Assembly: GCA_934178345.1 (NCBI GenBank)
Contig: CAKPQG010000031.1
Location: forward strand, 1 to 17,883
Direction of reading: 5' to 3'
DNA: 17,883 nucleotides
Origin: an uncultured Dialister sp.
GTDB taxonomy: Bacteria > Bacillota > Negativicutes > Veillonellales > Dialisteraceae
The notes under the pieces are model-generated. The model searched no databases and was not told where the DNA came from. It saw only the letters and a list, made by a program, of their open reading frames with translations. Shown one piece after another: positions 8,378 to 16,012 of the stretch (positions are counted from its first letter, which is position 1; each line of letters begins with the position of its first letter). A program made the position numbers and the translations under genes.

Positions 8378-9592
8378 ATGGCTCATGCAATAGACGATTT
8401 AAAAATGGTGCATGAAGAGGAAATGAAGAATTATGACCGCATCGAGAGTGCGGTGGTTTCCGTCATGCGGCGGCACGGATGCAAGATCATCCAGACGCCG
8501 ACTTTTGAGGATTACGATACATACGGCACCTATTTCCCCCAGCTGCAGCGCGAGATGATCAAGACCATCAGCAGTGAGGGGGAGGTGCTGGTCATGCGGC
8601 CGGATGTGACGGTGCCGCTCGTGAAGACGGCGTCGCGCGAGTATCCGGATGCGCGGCAGCTTTTGAAATTCGGCTACGTGTCGATGGTCTTCCGCGAATA
8701 CTATGGCAAGTCGACGCACGGGAAGTATTTCCTGCAGAGCGGGGTCGAAGTCCTGGGGGATGAGACGCCGGAGTGCGATGGTGAGGTCATGGTGATGGCG
8801 GCGGAATTCCTGGAGTCGGTGGGCATCCATGATATGCGTATTGATCTCGGAAGCGTGGCGTACATGGATGCGCTTTTTGAAGAGCTGCGTCTCTCGAAGG
8901 TGGAGCTGTCGCAGGTGCGGGAGTTCCTGGAGAAGAGAAATCTCGTTTCTTTCGAAAAGCTGGCTGACCGGCTGTCGATCACGAAGATCCAGCGGGATGT
9001 GCTCTTGGAGCTGCCGCGGCTCTTTGGCAGCTATGAAGAGACGCTAAAGCGTGCGGAGGGGCTTTGCCTGAATCACAAGATGGCGGATGCCCTCGCCCGC
9101 CTTGAGAAGGTGTATGAGTATCTGGCGGTCGCAGGCTATGCGGGTCGCGTGCAGCTGGACTTCGGCTTCACGTCGCACATGGGATACTATACGGACTTGG
9201 TTTTCCGCATTTATGCGGATGGCGCGCTGTACTCGCTGATTTCCGGCGGGCGGTATGATTCGCTGGCGGCGCAGTTCCAGGTGCCGCGTCCGGCGTGTGG
9301 CTTCGGGATGAATATGAATCTGCTCTATGAAGTGATGGCGGACTCGAATCTTTTGGAAGAGATGGCACCCTCGTGCGATCTGGCGGTGGTCTATGAGAAG
9401 GCGGATCGGGATCTCATCGTGACGCTCATGGCATGGCGCAAGAAGGGCTACTCGGTGATGGGGGTCGCGAGTACGAATGCGATCGCCAGAGGTGATTACA
9501 AATTGATCGTTTCTTATAAAGAGGGGCGTTTCCTTTTAGAGGGGACGGCGCTCACGAAGGAAGAGCTGGAAGAAAAATTGGGAGGTCTGTAG
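8378..9592 (+). CDS. hisZ: ATP phosphoribosyltransferase regulatory subunit HisZ
   Basis: HisZ is a class II aminoacyl-tRNA-synthetase-like protein that joins short-form HisG to make an active, histidine-regulated ATP phosphoribosyltransferase, the first step of histidine synthesis in the cytosol. The 404-aa product has the HisRS-like core: PTFEDYDTY near 41, LRPDVTVP-like MRPDVTVPLVK near 73-83, FREYYGKSTHGKYFLQSGVEVLG near 105-127, and ISGGRYDSLAAQF near 288-300. It lacks a full-length HisRS anticodon-binding region and lies directly before a short hisG, so I reject hisS. The ATG has AGGAGGG at 8366-8372. hisG starts one base after the stop. Codon ends are G-rich, unlike hslU. Confidence 0.95.
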   Translation: MAHAIDDLKMVHEEEMKNYDRIESAVVSVMRRHGCKIIQTPTFEDYDTYGTYFPQLQREMIKTISSEGEVLVMRPDVTVPLVKTASREYPDARQLLKFGYVSMVFREYYGKSTHGKYFLQSGVEVLGDETPECDGEVMVMAAEFLESVGIHDMRIDLGSVAYMDALFEELRLSKVELSQVREFLEKRNLVSFEKLADRLSITKIQRDVLLELPRLFGSYEETLKRAEGLCLNHKMADALARLEKVYEYLAVAGYAGRVQLDFGFTSHMGYYTDLVFRIYADGALYSLISGGRYDSLAAQFQVPRPACGFGMNMNLLYEVMADSNLLEEMAPSCDLAVVYEKADRDLIVTLMAWRKKGYSVMGVASTNAIARGDYKLIVSYKEGRFLLEGTALTKEELEEKLGGL

Positions 9593-9593
9593 T

Positions 9594-10208
9594 ATGCTGC
9601 ATATTGCACTGGCGAAAGGGCGCATCGCGAAGACGGTCATGAAACGGCTGGCGGAGGGGGGCTTCCATTTTTCTGATTATTCGGATGAGAGCCGCAAGCT
9701 CATTTTCACCGATGATGAGGAACGCATCCGCGTGACGCTGGTGAAGAGCCCGGATGTGGCGGTGTATGTGCGCCGCGGGGCAGCAGATGCCGGCATCGTC
9801 GGGAAGGATGTCCTCATGGAGGACGGGGAAGAGGATGTCTATGAGGTGTTGGATCTTGGGATCGGCCGTTGCCGCATGGCGGTGTCTGGTATCAAGGGAA
9901 ATCAGAAGGTCATGCAGAAGCGGATCCTGACGGTGGCTTCGAAGTATCCGTCCATCGCGCGAAAATATTTCGCAGATCGCTTCCAGCCCATTGATATCAT
10001 CAAGCTGAATGGCTCGGTCGAGCTGGCACCGCTCGTCGGTCTATCGGATGTCATCGTCGATATCGTGGAAACGGGGACGACGCTTCGCGAGAATGGGCTC
10101 GAAGCGTATGATTATTTCATGGATTTCTCCGCCCGTCTCATCTGCAATAAGGTATCGTACAAGATGAAGCAGAAGGAGATCGCAGCGTTTATGGCGTTGG
10201 TTAAATAA
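9594..10208 (+). CDS. hisG: ATP phosphoribosyltransferase catalytic subunit, short form
   Basis: HisG condenses ATP with PRPP to phosphoribosyl-ATP. The 204-aa length is that of the short form, which lacks the C-terminal regulatory ACT-like domain and depends on HisZ, encoded immediately upstream. Visible motifs are the N-terminal LHIALAKGRI, the RRGAADAGIVGKDVL segment at 60-74, and the PRPP-binding stretch DIVETGTTLRENGL at 156-169. hisZ and hisG are separated by one base, so co-translation is likely. The TAA stop is followed with no gap by a GTGACTG heptamer array, and hisD lies 421 bp farther on. Confidence 0.97.
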   Translation: MLHIALAKGRIAKTVMKRLAEGGFHFSDYSDESRKLIFTDDEERIRVTLVKSPDVAVYVRRGAADAGIVGKDVLMEDGEEDVYEVLDLGIGRCRMAVSGIKGNQKVMQKRILTVASKYPSIARKYFADRFQPIDIIKLNGSVELAPLVGLSDVIVDIVETGTTLRENGLEAYDYFMDFSARLICNKVSYKMKQKEIAAFMALVK

Positions 10209-10281
10209 GTGACTGGTGGCTAGGGACTAGTAGCTAGGGATTAGGAATTGGGGATTAGGAGTGACTAGCGACTGGTGACTG
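10209..10281 (+). repeat. GTGACTG/GGGATTA heptamer array after hisG
   Basis: The array begins at the first base after the hisG stop. Seven in-phase units run GTGACTG, GTGGCTA, GGGACTA, GTAGCTA, GGGATTA, GGAATTG, GGGATTA. A 3-nt slip follows, then GTGACTA, GCGACTG, GTGACTG. The units grade from the GTGACTA family to the GGGATTA family. Read in reverse complement this matches the composite array before polC (1941-2024). Confidence 0.85.
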
Positions 10282-10295
10282 GGATTCTCCGGCAT

Positions 10296-10441
10296 CGTCA
10301 TCCCGAGCGTAGCCGAGGGATATCTACTGCACTGCGGAAATCAGCGTGTATGCGCTGAGGGGAAACGATGTCTTGGTGCTGCCTCACATCAGGCAATGAG
10401 CGTTCTGCAATATAGATTTCTCGGCTACGCTCGAAATGACG
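10296..10441. repeat. 146-bp long inverted repeat (CGTCATYYCGAGCG family)
   Basis: The left end CGTCATCCCGAGCGTAGCCG and the right end, whose complement is CGTCATTTCGAGCGTAGCCG, form a ~28-bp imperfect stem. The interior shares blocks with the element at 16947-17106, such as CTGCACTGC and GTCTTGGTGCT. There is no ORF that I believe. It is probably a miniature non-autonomous element. Confidence 0.7.
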
Positions 10442-10467
10442 ACAGCGCGAAGCGCTATCAAAACTCC

Positions 10468-10593
10468 GCGGCGCTTTTGATTTTTATGCGCCGCACCAAC
10501 CCCTTTGAACCCGTAGAAACTACAGAACCCGCCCCCTCTTTCGCACGCAATCAAAGGGTACCCGCTCGGGGGGATAACCCTGAACCTTGAACC
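10468..10593 (+). repeat. GC stem plus AACCC array before hisD
   Basis: A perfect GCGGCGC (10468-10474) / GCGCCGC (10488-10494) hairpin with a TTTTGATTTTTAT loop is followed by degenerate GAACCC units. The CTTTCGCACGCA...TAACCCTGAAC submodule lies at 10535-10585, and a last AACCCTG/AACCTTG pair at 10576-10589. This is the uninterrupted form of the stem split by the 167-bp element at 1713-1903. The hisG-hisD spacer (10209-10629) holds only repeats; I could not pick a convincing promoter. Confidence 0.75.
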
Positions 10594-10629
10594 CGCCAAC
10601 TTATATACTGAAAGAAGGATAATAACATC

Positions 10630-11919
10630 ATGGAATGGATCACAGTACCTGAAAAAGGTTTTACTTTGAGAGAAGTACGTACATTGACGAATCGCAATGT
10701 GAATTTGTCGGAAGAGCTTGAGAAATCTGTCTCTGCTATTCTGGAAAAGGTCAGAGATGGGGGAGATGCAGCTATCCGTGAGCTGACGAAGAAATTCGAC
10801 GGGGTAGAGCTCTCCGATTTCCGCGTGACGGAAGAAGAGATGCAGGAAGCACTCGCGCAGGTGACGCCGGAATTTCTGGAAGTTCTGAAAGAAGCGAAAG
10901 CGAATATCGAGATATTCCACAAGGAACAGGTGAGAAAGTCCTGGACGAAGAATTTCAGAGATGGCGTGGAGCTCGGGGAACAGTTCCTTCCCATCCAGCG
11001 TGTCGGCGTCTATGTACCTGGCGGCCGCGCGGCCTATCCGTCGACCGTACTCATGGATACGGTACCGGCGCTCGTGGCGGGCTGCCCTTCGGTTGCCATG
11101 ACGACACCGCCAGGGAAGGATGGCAAGGTGAATCCGAATATCCTAGCTGCTGCTTACGTGGCTGGCGTAAAGGAGATCTATAAGGTCGGCGGTGCGCAGG
11201 GCATCGCGATGCTGGCATACGGCACGGAGTCTGTCGAGCCGGTCTTCAAGATCGTAGGACCGGGCAATGCCTTCGTCGCTATGGCAAAGCGTCTCGTCTT
11301 CGGTACAGTTGGCATCGACATGATCGCAGGCCCATCCGAGGTGTGCTGCGTGGCAGATGCCAGCGCGGATCCGACATGGATCGCAGCCGACCTCTTATCG
11401 CAGGCGGAGCATGACCCGCGTGCGGCTGTTTTCCTCATCACGCCGGATGCAGACTTTGGTAAAAAGGTCGAAGCGGAGATGGAGCGCCAGATGAAAGAGC
11501 TTTCCCGCTATGAGATCATGAAGAGCTCTGTCGATGATTATGCGAAGGCCTTCCTCTGCAAGGATGCGGCACAGTGCTTTGACATCGTGAATAAGATCGC
11601 GCCGGAGCATCTGGAAGTCGAGCTGCCGGATCCGAAGCAGTATCTGCCGCTCATTTATAATGCAGGCGCTATTTTCCTCGGGAAATACACCTCCGAACCG
11701 CTCGGTGACTACATGGCTGGCCCGAACCACACGCTTCCGACCTCCGGTACCGCCGCTTTCTCCTCGCCGCTCGGCGTTTATGATTTCGTCAAGCACAGCA
11801 GTGTAGAAATGTATAATAAAGAGGCCTTCCAGAAGATCTCCAAGAAGGTCCAGATTTTTGCCAAAGCGGAAGGCCTGACGGCTCACGCTCATGCGATGGA
11901 GGTGCGTGATGAAGACTGA
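10630..11919 (+). CDS. hisD: Histidinol dehydrogenase
   Basis: HisD carries out the last two NAD-dependent oxidations, L-histidinol to L-histidine. The 429-aa product has the family signature from GVYVPGGRAAYPST (126-139) to VGPGNAFVAMAK (209-220) and GIDMIAGPSE (228-237). Expected zinc ligands align by position with the E. coli enzyme: Q258 and H261 in LSQAEHD, D360 in GDYMAGPNH, and H419 near the C-terminus. The catalytic pair E326-H327 is in IAPEHLEVE. The ATG is preceded by AGAAGGA (10613-10619). The hisC start lies inside its last codons. Its separation from hisG by a repeat-filled spacer suggests read-through or a hidden promoter. Confidence 0.98.
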   Translation: MEWITVPEKGFTLREVRTLTNRNVNLSEELEKSVSAILEKVRDGGDAAIRELTKKFDGVELSDFRVTEEEMQEALAQVTPEFLEVLKEAKANIEIFHKEQVRKSWTKNFRDGVELGEQFLPIQRVGVYVPGGRAAYPSTVLMDTVPALVAGCPSVAMTTPPGKDGKVNPNILAAAYVAGVKEIYKVGGAQGIAMLAYGTESVEPVFKIVGPGNAFVAMAKRLVFGTVGIDMIAGPSEVCCVADASADPTWIAADLLSQAEHDPRAAVFLITPDADFGKKVEAEMERQMKELSRYEIMKSSVDDYAKAFLCKDAAQCFDIVNKIAPEHLEVELPDPKQYLPLIYNAGAIFLGKYTSEPLGDYMAGPNHTLPTSGTAAFSSPLGVYDFVKHSSVEMYNKEAFQKISKKVQIFAKAEGLTAHAHAMEVRDED

Positions 11920-12979
11920 ATGGCTCAGAAAAACGATCGCTGACTTTGATCCGTACTTCGTAGCGCCGATCGCAGAAAAGCATGTCATCAATGCGAATGA
12001 AAACTATCTGAATGTCCTGACCATCCCCGGCGTGAAAGAGGAGCTCATCCAGGCTCTCGATACGTTCCGTCCGCAGATCTACCCGAAGCCGATGTCCGAT
12101 GACATTCGGGAAGCACTGGCAGACTACATCGGCGCGAAGCCGGAGAACTTCATCGTAGGCAATGGTGGGGATGAAATGATCAGCTATCTTCTGGGGACCT
12201 TCCTTGATCCGGGCGATCAGATCCTGATCCACAGCCCGACCTTCGACATGTATGAGCTTGGCGCGGAAACGCTGGGTGCATCTGCCATCAAGGTCAAGGA
12301 TCTTCCCAGATACCGGCGCGACCAGAAAGGACTTCTGGAAGCGGTCAGGCGATACCAGCCGAAGGTGACCGTCATTTGCAATCCGAACAATCCGACAGGC
12401 GATCTGCTCCCGCGCGCATTCATCGAGGAAGTACTGAAGGCTGCTGACAATATCGTATTCGTCGATGAAGCATACATGGAGTTTGCCCAGAAGGAAAGCG
12501 TCATAGATCTCATCGATACATACCCGAATCTCATTGTCCTCCGCACGCTCTCGAAAGCCTTTGCTTTGGCCGGCATGCGCTGCGGCTACCTCGCTGCCGA
12601 TGAAGCTCTGATCGAAGCCATCGCGAAGATCAAGGCACCGTACAATCTGAATGCTTTCACCCAGCTCTTTGCGCCGATCGTCATCCGTCACAGAGAGGAT
12701 ATTTTCAAAGTGCGCGATGCCATCTGCGTGGAAAGAGAGCGTCTCTACGCGGCCATGAAGGAGATCCCTGGCGTCACGGTCTACCCGTCCTGCACCAATT
12801 TCCTCCTCGTTCAGGTGGATAAAAAGCAGGAGGAGATCTTTGAAGCGCTTCGCAAAAAAGATATCCTTGTCAAGATTTATAGAAACAGCCAAGACATCCC
12901 GAATGGTTTCCGCATTTCCGTCACGACGAAAGACGTCGATGATGTGCTGATTTCTGTATTCCGGGAGGCACTCGCATGA
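11909..12979 (+). CDS. hisC: Histidinol-phosphate aminotransferase
   Basis: HisC is a PLP-dependent class I/II aminotransferase converting imidazole-acetol phosphate to histidinol phosphate. Visible motifs are NANENYLNV (28-36), GNGGDEMI (84-91), NPNNPTG (158-164), VDEAYMEFA (185-193, with D186 and Y189) and the PLP lysine K216 in LRTLSKAFALAGMR. I chose ATG 11909 (356 aa) because TGGAGGTG sits just before it (11897-11904) and the protein then begins MKTEWLRKTIADF, as in relatives. An in-frame ATG at 11891 would add six residues but lies within the hisD end without a ribosome site. It overlaps hisD by 11 nt and hisB by 4 nt (ATGA). Confidence 0.96.
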   Translation: MKTEWLRKTIADFDPYFVAPIAEKHVINANENYLNVLTIPGVKEELIQALDTFRPQIYPKPMSDDIREALADYIGAKPENFIVGNGGDEMISYLLGTFLDPGDQILIHSPTFDMYELGAETLGASAIKVKDLPRYRRDQKGLLEAVRRYQPKVTVICNPNNPTGDLLPRAFIEEVLKAADNIVFVDEAYMEFAQKESVIDLIDTYPNLIVLRTLSKAFALAGMRCGYLAADEALIEAIAKIKAPYNLNAFTQLFAPIVIRHREDIFKVRDAICVERERLYAAMKEIPGVTVYPSCTNFLLVQVDKKQEEIFEALRKKDILVKIYRNSQDIPNGFRISVTTKDVDDVLISVFREALA

Positions 12980-13554
12980 GAAAAGCCACACTTCGCCGCA
13001 CGACAGGCGAGACGGATATTTCCATCAGTCTGACTATCGATGGGACAGGACGTTTTGAAGGGACTAGCGGCATCGGATTCTTTGACCATATGCTGCACCT
13101 TCTGGCCCGTCACAGCGGCATGGACATTTTCCTGACCTGTCAGGGCGACCTCGATGTAGACAACCACCATACCATCGAAGACATCGGGATCACGCTGGGA
13201 GAGGTATTCGAAAAAGCGCTGGGAGACAAGAAAGGGATCCATCGCTATGGCTACTTCTTCTGCCCAATGGATGAGACGCTCTCCCGCATCGTGCTCGATC
13301 TATCCGGCCGCTCCTACCTCGTCTTTGATGTCGACATCCCTGTCGAAAGGATCGGCAGCTTTGAGACGGAAATGACGAGAGAATTCTTCCTAGCTTTTGC
13401 AAACAACGCGAAGATGAATCTTCATATGGCGACACTCTATGGCGTGAACGGGCATCACATCGTAGAGTCCCTTTTCAAAGGCATCGGCCACGCGCTGAAG
13501 GAGGCTGTCACCATCGAAGGCGACACGGTATTATCCACCAAAGGAGTGCTCTGA
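12976..13554 (+). CDS. hisB: Imidazoleglycerol-phosphate dehydratase
   Basis: HisB is a Mn-dependent enzyme that dehydrates imidazoleglycerol phosphate to imidazole-acetol phosphate. The 192-aa product is the monofunctional form, without the N-terminal histidinol-phosphatase domain found in E. coli HisB. Duplicated metal-binding motifs are clear: FFDHMLHLLARHS (35-47) and DNHHTIEDIGI (62-72) in the first half, NAKMNLHM and NGHHIVESLFKGIGHALKEA (from 144) in the second. Its ATG overlaps the hisC stop in ATGA, with GGGAGG (12963-12968) as ribosome site. The stop overlaps the hisH start in TGATG. Confidence 0.98.
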   Translation: MRKATLRRTTGETDISISLTIDGTGRFEGTSGIGFFDHMLHLLARHSGMDIFLTCQGDLDVDNHHTIEDIGITLGEVFEKALGDKKGIHRYGYFFCPMDETLSRIVLDLSGRSYLVFDVDIPVERIGSFETEMTREFFLAFANNAKMNLHMATLYGVNGHHIVESLFKGIGHALKEAVTIEGDTVLSTKGVL

Positions 13555-14168
13555 TGAAAATAGCCATCATTGATTACGATGCAGGAAATCTGGCGAACGT
13601 CGTGCGCGCAGCCACCCGGGCCGGCCTTGATGTCGTCGTCACCCGCGATCCGGAAGAGATCCGCGAGGCAAAAGCCCTGATCCTTCCCGGTGTCGGTGCG
13701 ATGAAGGATGCCATGGATCACCTCTCCGGCTACGGTCTCACGGACATCATCCGCGAAGAAGTCAGAAAGGGCAAGAAACTCGCCGGTATCTGTCTCGGCA
13801 TGCAGGCACTCTATGAAGTCTCCGAAGAGGGCGGCGAAGTGCCAGCCTTGGGACTTCTCCCGGGGCGTATCGTCCATTTCCCGGAAGGAAATCTCAAAGT
13901 CCCCCACATGGGATGGAATGAGCTCGTGATGCACCGCCCGCATGAGGTACTCGCCGGCCTCCCTCCGAAGAGCTACGTCTACTTCGTACACTCCTACTAT
14001 AAGACGCCCGGGGACAGCGAAGACATCATCGCTGCCGCGGACTATGGCGTCACCGTGCCCGCCGTCGTCGGGAAAGACAATGTATTGGGATTCCAGTTTC
14101 ATCCAGAAAAATCCGGTCCCGTAGGGCTTACGATCTGGAAGAATTTAGCAGAATGGTTACAAAAATGA
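13554..14168 (+). CDS. hisH: Imidazole glycerol phosphate synthase glutamine amidotransferase subunit
   Basis: HisH hydrolyses glutamine and channels ammonia to HisF. It is a class I glutamine amidotransferase of 204 aa. The catalytic triad is visible: C80 in GICLGMQAL, H183 and E185 in FQFHPEKSG. The oxyanion-hole region PGVGAM is at 45-50. Other family blocks are IDYDAGNLANV (6-16) and PHMGWNEL (117-124). It overlaps hisB by one base and hisA by four (ATGA), in keeping with a coupled block. Its partner hisF is not adjacent: hisA and a 260-bp repeat spacer lie between. Confidence 0.98.
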   Translation: MKIAIIDYDAGNLANVVRAATRAGLDVVVTRDPEEIREAKALILPGVGAMKDAMDHLSGYGLTDIIREEVRKGKKLAGICLGMQALYEVSEEGGEVPALGLLPGRIVHFPEGNLKVPHMGWNELVMHRPHEVLAGLPPKSYVYFVHSYYKTPGDSEDIIAAADYGVTVPAVVGKDNVLGFQFHPEKSGPVGLTIWKNLAEWLQK

Positions 14169-14881
14169 AAATATTTCCAGCAATTGATATAGAAGACGGA
14201 CACTGTGTCCGCTTAAAGCAAGGCAAGATCGGCGACCTCACCGTCTATGGCGATGACCCGGTGAAAATGGCACTCAAGTGGGAATCCCTCGGGGCCAAAT
14301 ATCTCCACGTCGTCGACCTTGACGGAGCGTTCAAAGGAAATGGCGTGAATACCGAAGTGATTCACCGCATCTGTCAGTCGGTGAAGATTCCCGTCGAAGT
14401 CGGCGGCGGCATCCGCACAGAGCAGGCCATCAAGCAGCATATCGAGAACGGCGTTTGGCGCGTCATCATCGGCTCGAAAGCGGTCGCCTCCCCGTACTTT
14501 GCGATCCAGGCCGCTAAGAAATACGGCGCTGACCATATCGCCGTCTCCGTCGATGCCCACGGCGACACCGTCGCCACCCACGGCTGGGTCGACGGCAGCA
14601 AGCAGAAAGTCCTGCCCTTCGTCAAGACGCTTCTTGAAAATGGCGTCAATACCATCGTTTACACCGACATCAGCCGCGACGGCATGCTGACAGGGCCGAA
14701 CTTTGAGATGATGGAAAAACTCCAGGCCCTCCCCGGCATCCACCTCATCGCCTCCGGCGGCGTCTCAAATGCAGACGACCTCAGAAAGCTCTCCGCCATG
14801 GGCGTCTACGGCGCCATCACCGGCAAAGCCCTCTACGAAGAAAAAGTTACTATGGAAGAAATCGTGGAGATTCAGGAGTGA
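14165..14881 (+). CDS. hisA: ProFAR isomerase (HisA)
   Basis: HisA is the (beta/alpha)8-barrel isomerase that opens the ribose of ProFAR to PRFAR. Starting at ATG 14165 gives 238 aa beginning MKIFPAIDIEDGHCVRLKQG, the normal family start with catalytic D8. D130 in VSVDAHG and TDISRDG (167-173) complete the active site, and VGGGIR (79-84) is a phosphate-binding loop. An in-frame ATG at 14153 would add four residues; I prefer 14165 because it gives the ATGA overlap with hisH and matches relatives, though neither start has a strong ribosome site. Its TGA stop is part of the first GTGACTG unit of a heptamer array. Confidence 0.96.
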   Translation: MKIFPAIDIEDGHCVRLKQGKIGDLTVYGDDPVKMALKWESLGAKYLHVVDLDGAFKGNGVNTEVIHRICQSVKIPVEVGGGIRTEQAIKQHIENGVWRVIIGSKAVASPYFAIQAAKKYGADHIAVSVDAHGDTVATHGWVDGSKQKVLPFVKTLLENGVNTIVYTDISRDGMLTGPNFEMMEKLQALPGIHLIASGGVSNADDLRKLSAMGVYGAITGKALYEEKVTMEEIVEIQE

Positions 14882-14919
14882 CTGGGAGCTCGTGACTAGT
14901 GACTGGTGACTAGGAGACG
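14878..14919 (+). repeat. GTGACTG heptamer array overlapping the hisA stop
   Basis: Six in-phase units run GTGACTG, GGAGCTC, GTGACTA, GTGACTG, GTGACTA, GGAGACG. The hisA TGA (14879-14881) lies inside the first unit. The same family follows hisG directly. Confidence 0.8.
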
Positions 14920-14933
14920 TCAGACCCTCGTAC

Positions 14934-15099
14934 CGTCATTTCGAGCGACAGCGAGAAATCTTTGTCATTCGCGGTCAGGCGGTCGATGTTTGGAACGCCC
15001 AAACGGGAAACCTATTATCCACTCACCTTCGAGCATTGCTCCATATATACTTGCGGCGAAGCCGCCACTACAACCTCGAACCCTGAACCTTGAACCCCG
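14934..15099 (+). repeat. Direct-repeat copy 1 before hisF (partner at 17492-17676)
   Basis: This ~165-bp stretch runs from CGTCATTTCGAGCG through AGCGAGAAATCTTTGTCATT, GGTCGATGT, CCAAACGGGAAACCT, ATCCACT and CCTTCG to a GCGGCGAAGCCGC hairpin (15053-15065). It ends in the array AACCTCG, AACCCTG, AACCTTG, AACCCCG (15072-15099). The same order of blocks occurs before the rRNA promoters at the right end of the window. The first part is a half copy of the CGTCATYYCGAGCG family. Confidence 0.8.
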
Positions 15100-15141
15100 C
15101 ACCATTTTTCACTTGAATACACCCGCAAAGGACGCAACATT

Positions 15142-15897
15142 ATGCTAGCCAAACGAATCATTCCCTGCCTGGACGTGAACCACGGGCGCGTCGTCAAAGG
15201 CAAAAAATTTCACAATCTTCAGGACGTCGACGATCCGGTGACACTGGGAAAATACTACTCCGACTCCGGCGCGGATGAACTCGTATTCTATGACATCACC
15301 GCCACTCACGAAGGACGCGAGACCTTCGTCGATACCGTCCGTGCCATTGCAGAAGAGCTCACCATCCCCTTCACCGTAGGAGGCGGGATACGCAGAGCAG
15401 ACGATTTCCGTACCATGCTGCTGGCGGGAGCCGACAAAGTCTCCGTCAATTCTGCCGCTGTGATGCATCCTGAAATCATCCGTGAAAGCGCCCAGCGCTT
15501 CGGCAACCAGTGCGTCGTCCTCTCCATCGACGGCAAACGGAATGGCAAAGGCGGCTGGGACGTCTTCGTCGAAGGCGGACGTAAGAATACAGGTCTGTCC
15601 GTCGTAGACTGGGCCAGAAAAGGCATGGAGCTCGGCGCAGGAGAGATCTGTATGAATTCCATTGACGCCGACGGCGAAAAAGATGGCTATGATCTGGAGC
15701 TCATGCGCGTCCTCTCGGAAGAGCTCTCCATCCCCGTCATCGCCTCCGGCGGCGCAGGGAAGAAAGAAGATTTCCTCAAAGCCTTCGAAGCCGGTGCCGA
15801 CGCCGCCCTCGCGGCCTCCGTCTTCCACTTCGGAGAGATCGCTATTCCGGATCTCAAACACTACCTCGCACAGAACGGGTTAGAAATAAGAGTATAA
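15142..15897 (+). CDS. hisF: Imidazole glycerol phosphate synthase cyclase subunit
   Basis: HisF uses ammonia from HisH to close the imidazole ring, giving IGP and AICAR. The 251-aa (beta/alpha)8 barrel has catalytic D11 in IIPCLDVNHGRVVKG and D130 in LSIDGK, with phosphate-binding loops VGGGIR (79-84) and, near the C-terminus, ASGGAG. The ATG is preceded by AAAGGA (15127-15132) at 9-nt spacing. It lies 260 bp after hisA and 115 bp before hisIE, both gaps made of repeats. The sequence just before its start (AAAGGACGCAACATTATG) resembles that before hisIE (AAAGGCAACATTATG). Confidence 0.98.
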   Translation: MLAKRIIPCLDVNHGRVVKGKKFHNLQDVDDPVTLGKYYSDSGADELVFYDITATHEGRETFVDTVRAIAEELTIPFTVGGGIRRADDFRTMLLAGADKVSVNSAAVMHPEIIRESAQRFGNQCVVLSIDGKRNGKGGWDVFVEGGRKNTGLSVVDWARKGMELGAGEICMNSIDADGEKDGYDLELMRVLSEELSIPVIASGGAGKKEDFLKAFEAGADAALAASVFHFGEIAIPDLKHYLAQNGLEIRV

Positions 15898-15901
15898 TTG
15901 G

Positions 15902-15976
15902 TTCAAGAGGGAGGAGCGGCTTCGCCGCGATATAAAAATTTGCGGCGAAGCCGCATCACAACCTTGCAACCGATTT
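15902..15976. repeat. Minimal palindromic element between hisF and hisIE
   Basis: GGTTCAAG and a short G-rich stretch lead into GCGGCTTCGCCGC (15916-15928). A 13-nt AT-rich loop follows, then the exact complement GCGGCGAAGCCGC (15942-15954) and an AACCTTG-type unit (15960-15966). Each 13-nt arm can also fold alone. This has the arms of the larger spacer elements but no internal cargo. It has no T-tract, so a terminator role is not obvious; it may act as an RNA structure inside the operon. Confidence 0.8.
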
Positions 15977-16012
15977 TCCATCCCAATGCTACAAAATGTG
16001 AAAGGCAACATT

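Noticed and set aside
8378..9592. Histidyl-tRNA synthetase (hisS)
   Set aside because: The sequence is HisRS-like but 404 aa, lacks the full anticodon-binding part and sits one base before a short-form hisG, which fits HisZ.
10384..10920. 178-aa minus-strand ORF across the hisG-hisD spacer and hisD start
   Set aside because: It runs through repeat modules and the hisD coding region; the composition looks like chance.
11789..12991. 400-aa minus-strand ORF opposite hisC
   Set aside because: It is a shadow of the PLP-aminotransferase frame, whose motifs are unambiguous on the + strand.
15902..15976. Rho-independent terminator between hisF and hisIE
   Set aside because: The stem is strong but no T-tract follows; the AT-rich stretch is in the loop, so I list it as a palindromic repeat.
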